A DNA stretch of 64,000 nt, from assembly GCF_001513785.1 (NCBI RefSeq), contig NZ_LNQS01000001.1, positions 806,001 to 870,000 on the forward strand. Direction: 5' to 3'. The notes under the pieces are model-generated. The model saw only the letters and a list, made by a program, of their open reading frames with translations, was not told where the DNA came from and made no database searches. This DNA is from Rheinheimera sp. EpRS3 (lineage in GTDB: Bacteria; Pseudomonadota; Gammaproteobacteria; Enterobacterales; Alteromonadaceae). The translations under genes were made by a program, and so were the position numbers. Positions within the stretch are counted from its first letter, which is position 1; each line of letters opens with the position of its first letter. Shown here in pieces: positions 61,801 to 64,000 of the stretch.

Positions 61801-62769
61801 TGCTGCGCCGGGCAAAGCCGGCGCTATGGCAACCTGAGGCGCATTATGCCAAATGCCGTGCAATTACTGGCAACAGAGCCATTGCCCGATGCCGCTATGC
61901 TAAGCCACAGTGCCTTGCAGTGGGCGCTGCAAAGCAAGCAGGCAGGTATTACGGTTAGCGGTTATTTGCCCGTTTTACAACAAACCCCGCGTGAGGAAAG
62001 CAGCGTAGCCAGAGTGCAGCGTATTGCCGAACGCTTAAGCCACAAGCAACGCGCCAGCACAGCATGGGATTTTGAACGCCTGGTGCTGCAGGCTTTTCCG
62101 CAGTTGGCTAAGGTAAAGTGTTTCCCTAATGCCGCGCTGGAGCAAAACAGCCTTATGAGCGGCCGGCTGTTGCTTATTGTGGTGGCAAAACCGCCGGGCT
62201 GTCAGCATCAGGCTTGCCAGCGCAGCCTGGTTAGTGGCGAGTTGCTACGCCAGATTAAACACTATGTCGCAGCGCTGGCATCGCCTTTTGCCAGCATCGA
62301 AGTGGCGAATCCCGGTTTTGAACAGTTACAGGTACGCTGTGCTGTGCAGCTTAATCAGTCCTTACACAGTGGCGACGGCTTGCAGCGCCTGCAGCAGGCC
62401 CTTTCTGACTATCTTTGCCCGTGGCATGAACAGGGGCTGGATGCGCGCTTTGGCTGGCAGTTAAGGCCACAGTTAGTGCAATCTTTTATTCAGCAACAAC
62501 CTTACGTTGACTACGTGACAGACTTTTCTCTGCTGCATATCAGCCAGTATGGCAGCCGTCAGTATCAGTTACAGGACAGTGCCAGCTACCAGCATACCGA
62601 ACAACTGGTATTACAGCCGGTGCGGCCCTGGAATTTACTAACACCGGCGCGGCAGCACAGTTTACGCGTGCTGGCAGTGCCTAAACCTGAACTGGCGCAG
62701 CGCACCGGAGTTAGCGAACTGGAAATTGGCCATACCTTTATTATTCAGCAGGAAGCACGCGATGGCTAA
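58885..62769 (+). CDS. Very large baseplate protein (Afp11/Pvc11-like)
   Basis: A 1294-residue protein that begins with GTG on the gp25-like stop, with AGAGGTGG upstream. Position and the baseplate-J-like C-terminal part (about 1040-1290: RIAERLSHKQRASTAWDFERLVLQAFPQLAKVKCFPN, FASIEVANPGFEQLQVRCAVQLN) identify it as the Afp11 type. It is larger than the Afp11 proteins I remember. Long Gln/Leu-rich stretches make up the middle. It forms the outer baseplate with Afp12. It overlaps the fibre-like gene by eight bases. Confidence 0.85.
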   Translation: MTVGLSSYAHWPALFHADGTAQSEQRYAPLQSDYFQPDTLNFNQLLSLAAGLAENIRFVDLDGSTQGNWRQLFSRSEPAILAQIAALDANRLQQDLEILQQQTPLRQFNFVMTLLQQYHQWYHQLLQLGSESAVILADKLHSSWQTQLAPYLPLLQQATASLPGTADFTALLQFAPASAATCSVDEALQRSAAGSLQLCRYLQQETAGQLNQLLRSQQNEPALALFLAFLRLYQGNQHQLNQLTERHLAFYYDDCLKMPWRKPIAQSIWLSLQPAATAVLLPANTRFSAGKTADGTPLLFHTTAPQYLQAVQVQQLYSLSLLSSKRISPEQELGFVSRIYSSGASIDASGGRALFVANDDIPRMPGFAIVSPTLQLSEGERCIELQLRLTPPQQLAARLTELLQRADYSWPQRLQQALAIILTTLDYAILPSQLQQDATVLASSLPDLPVMPVAARWLAFYQQVLLLLLLRTEQQPEFSRLFGMLFSYYLFGPDNWLSAKDSQAVLAKAELLALQNGNVQSYQCVQQLLSDDRMTVFYRYCSDLFLLSLSTATGFVSVAEYSIQPLGPATLGLQLRCQLSSSFAAICAFNDTDASMRLTLNPMAKLCGYSLCSQFDIAQCRLEVSVKNARSLNLSNQLGPLDATKPFWPFGPVPLPGSYLLFNHSDWQHKHLQQLELELDWAELPVASEGLAGHYVAYGEDISNYSFKARLALLDQGRWQEVTEDYQHQAEFCLFAAAHSHAPVQPKQQLVFSAVSGFRLTAAQAAQPYHPAASQGFFRLSLSQPVSGFGHGRYSTALSETLLYNAKHKKPRPLPQPPYAPLLQLLSVSYSAYCDIHTSRDPASGNRDRLLQLYPFGQRQSYPSARRDAVRLLPHFAHQAYVFIGLTGASVSGQLSLLFDIEPASGSSNTVPENALRWQYLHDDEWLDFTDQALLTDSSRGLTSSGAVILQLPHALQQQHQLMPSGQAWLRLCCAGQSRRYGNLRRIMPNAVQLLATEPLPDAAMLSHSALQWALQSKQAGITVSGYLPVLQQTPREESSVARVQRIAERLSHKQRASTAWDFERLVLQAFPQLAKVKCFPNAALEQNSLMSGRLLLIVVAKPPGCQHQACQRSLVSGELLRQIKHYVAALASPFASIEVANPGFEQLQVRCAVQLNQSLHSGDGLQRLQQALSDYLCPWHEQGLDARFGWQLRPQLVQSFIQQQPYVDYVTDFSLLHISQYGSRQYQLQDSASYQHTEQLVLQPVRPWNLLTPARQHSLRVLAVPKPELAQRTGVSELEIGHTFIIQQEARDG

Positions 62770-63556
62770 ACGTAACCGTAATACGCTGAAAAACTTTTTC
62801 CGCGATGGCGCTATGCCTTCGGCGCAGGAATTTTCTGATCTGATTGACTCGTCATTAAATACACTGGAAGACGGTTTTGATAAATCGGCCCGTTATGGTT
62901 TTGAAATCACGGTGCTGGGTAAACACACCGAGTTACTCAGTTTTTTCCGCGATAACCTCAGCGAGCAGCCGGTGTGGAGTATCAGCTTTGACGAGCGCAG
63001 CAATGCGCTGCAATTTAAGCATGTTGATCAAGCCCTGCTAACCCTGACACCCCAGCAACGGCTGGGGATTGGCACCGCTAATCCTGCCAGCACGCTTGAG
63101 GTTGCCGGTGTGATCACGCAGCAGGGGCGGCAGGGGTATCAACCCACCGGTAAACGCCAGGTGCTGGCCAACGGGCAGTGGCATGATATCAGTGGCCCTT
63201 TGCAGGGCTGTCAGGCGTTTGAAATAATGGCTGGTACCGGTAATAAAGGCACGGGCAAGTATGCCTTGTTGCAGGCAGTGGCACTTAACACGCATAACCC
63301 GGGTGGCTGGTGGTTTAATTTTCTCAACCGTAAAAAACGTATTCGTGTGCAGCAGGCGTATTATTTGTCACGCAGCAGCAAGCTGGATTTACGCTGGCAG
63401 GCGCTGGAGCAGGGTTATTGTTTGCAGTTGCGCTCGCGCACGGATCTGGGAGCTAATATTCGCATCAGCTACTACCTGACCCAGCTCTGGTTTGACGCCG
63501 ATATGAGCCAGTGCTGGCAGGATCCTGCCAGTGGCCGCGGAGGCACCGGTGGCTGA
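62762..63556 (+). CDS. Fibre-like baseplate-associated protein
   Basis: 264 residues from ATG 62762. The N-terminus NTLKNFFRDGAMPSAQEFSDLIDSSLNTLEDGF is an attachment motif seen in tail-fibre and adhesin proteins of contractile systems, and LGIGTANPASTLEVAGVI (about 100-117) is the GIGTxxPxxxLxVxG motif of phage fibres. The C-terminal domain (about 145-260) has beta-rich sequence with GGWWFNFLNRKKRIRVQQAYYLSRSS and may be a receptor-binding or capping piece. Its place between the Afp11-like and Afp12-like genes is unusual. It ends in a Gly-rich tail. Confidence 0.7.
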   Translation: MAKRNRNTLKNFFRDGAMPSAQEFSDLIDSSLNTLEDGFDKSARYGFEITVLGKHTELLSFFRDNLSEQPVWSISFDERSNALQFKHVDQALLTLTPQQRLGIGTANPASTLEVAGVITQQGRQGYQPTGKRQVLANGQWHDISGPLQGCQAFEIMAGTGNKGTGKYALLQAVALNTHNPGGWWFNFLNRKKRIRVQQAYYLSRSSKLDLRWQALEQGYCLQLRSRTDLGANIRISYYLTQLWFDADMSQCWQDPASGRGGTGG

Positions 63557-64000
63557 GTACAGTATTAAGCGGCGCCAGACGCACGAGAAAGACAGCTTTA
63601 CAGCCTTAAAACAGCAAGCGCTGGCCGATATTCAGCAACTGGCCGGTAAACGCTGGACCGACTACAACCTGCATGACCCCGGTATTACCTTGCTGGAGCA
63701 ATTATGTTTCAGCCTGACAGAGCTGCAGTACCGCTGTAATTTTTCTATGGCTGATTTGCTCAGTGGCCCGGATGGCAAAATAGACTTTGCCGCCCTGGGC
63801 CTGGTATCGCCAGAACAAATTCTCAGCAGCAGGCCAACCACCGCTGCCGATTACCGCCGTTATCTGTTGGATCAGCTGCCGCAGCTGGCCGACATTTATT
63901 TACTGCCCGGCGCTGTATTGGGCTTATACCGCGCTGTTGCCGTGGCAGCCCAACCTGATGAGCCAACGGCCCCCCTTATTGCCGCTATCAGGCGCTGTTA
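63549..64000 (+). CDS. Afp12/Pvc12-like baseplate protein (partial, runs off the edge)
   Basis: An open frame from GTG 63549, overlapping the stop of the preceding gene by eight bases, to the right edge with no stop (150 codons). It begins MAEYSIKRRQTHEKDSFTAL and has YNLHDPGITLLEQLCFSLTELQYRCNF at about 38-64, the typical start of Afp12-type baseplate J-like proteins (HDPG..LLE..). Full-length members have several hundred residues or more, so most of the gene lies outside the window. Confidence 0.85.
   Translation, partial: MAEYSIKRRQTHEKDSFTALKQQALADIQQLAGKRWTDYNLHDPGITLLEQLCFSLTELQYRCNFSMADLLSGPDGKIDFAALGLVSPEQILSSRPTTAADYRRYLLDQLPQLADIYLLPGAVLGLYRAVAVAAQPDEPTAPLIAAIRRC

Noticed and set aside
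51524-64000. Type VI secretion system or prophage
   Set aside because: VgrG-like and PAAR proteins are shared with T6SS, but TssJLM and other T6SS genes are absent and DUF4255, DUF5908 and Afp11/12-type proteins are eCIS marks. No capsid, terminase or integrase is seen.

Overview
The window looks like chromosome from a gammaproteobacterium of the Alteromonadales/Chromatiaceae type, probably near Rheinheimera or Alishewanella. This rests on the gene neighbourhoods (xni-ppnN-queF-syd; ftsB-ispD-ispF-truD-surE-pcm-nlpD-rpoS; mutS; cinA-recA), DUF3192 proteins and NAD-type isocitrate dehydrogenase. The genus is a recollection of gene order, not a computed match. No rRNA, tRNA or CRISPR array was found.

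Housekeeping half (1-29,400). A minus-strand NAD-type isocitrate dehydrogenase is followed by a probable five-gene minus-strand unit (GGDEF cyclase, ppnN, xni, a DUF3192 protein and an unknown gene). A 400-bp AT-rich gap then holds a possible 20-residue small gene with its own terminator. queF and syd diverge from overlapping 5' ends. After some small genes and a TerC-family protein comes the tightly packed ftsB-ispD-ispF-truD-surE-pcm-DUF368-nlpD-rpoS run. In many relatives mutS and recA follow closely. Here two accessory units interrupt the order: a GntR regulator with a BenE-type transporter between rpoS and mutS, and a three-gene 3-keto-glycoside unit (DUF1080, GMC dehydrogenase, subunit 3) between mutS and cinA-recA. 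recA has a canonical LexA box overlapping its promoter, partly inside the end of cinA.

Envelope and redox cluster (29,516-51,167). About 20 kb of co-directional genes with almost no gaps encode an HzsA-like c-heme lipoprotein, three predicted outer-membrane barrels (one of them DUF3570), a TlpA-like thioredoxin, a DUF4266 lipoprotein, coiled-coil and TPR proteins, one TolQ/ExbB protein, two TolR/ExbD proteins, an AgmX/TonB-like protein, two further c-heme proteins and a Tat-exported DUF1501-like protein. An ApbE flavin transferase lies next to it on the other strand, and the DUF3570 protein carries a motif like the ApbE acceptor site. The TolQ plus two TolR plus AgmX plus TPR plus barrel set resembles the Agl/Glt trans-envelope machinery of myxobacteria. 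Its union with extracytoplasmic heme and flavin proteins is the best candidate here for an undescribed system.

Contractile injection system (51,524 to the right edge). This is the first part of an extracellular contractile injection system (Afp/PVC type): DUF4255 cap protein, an unknown protein, one sheath, two tube proteins, DUF5908, LysM baseplate protein, VgrG-like spike, PAAR tip, gp25-like protein, a very large Afp11-like baseplate protein, a fibre-like protein and the start of an Afp12-like protein. Tape measure, AAA+ ATPase and cargo genes, if present, lie beyond the edge.
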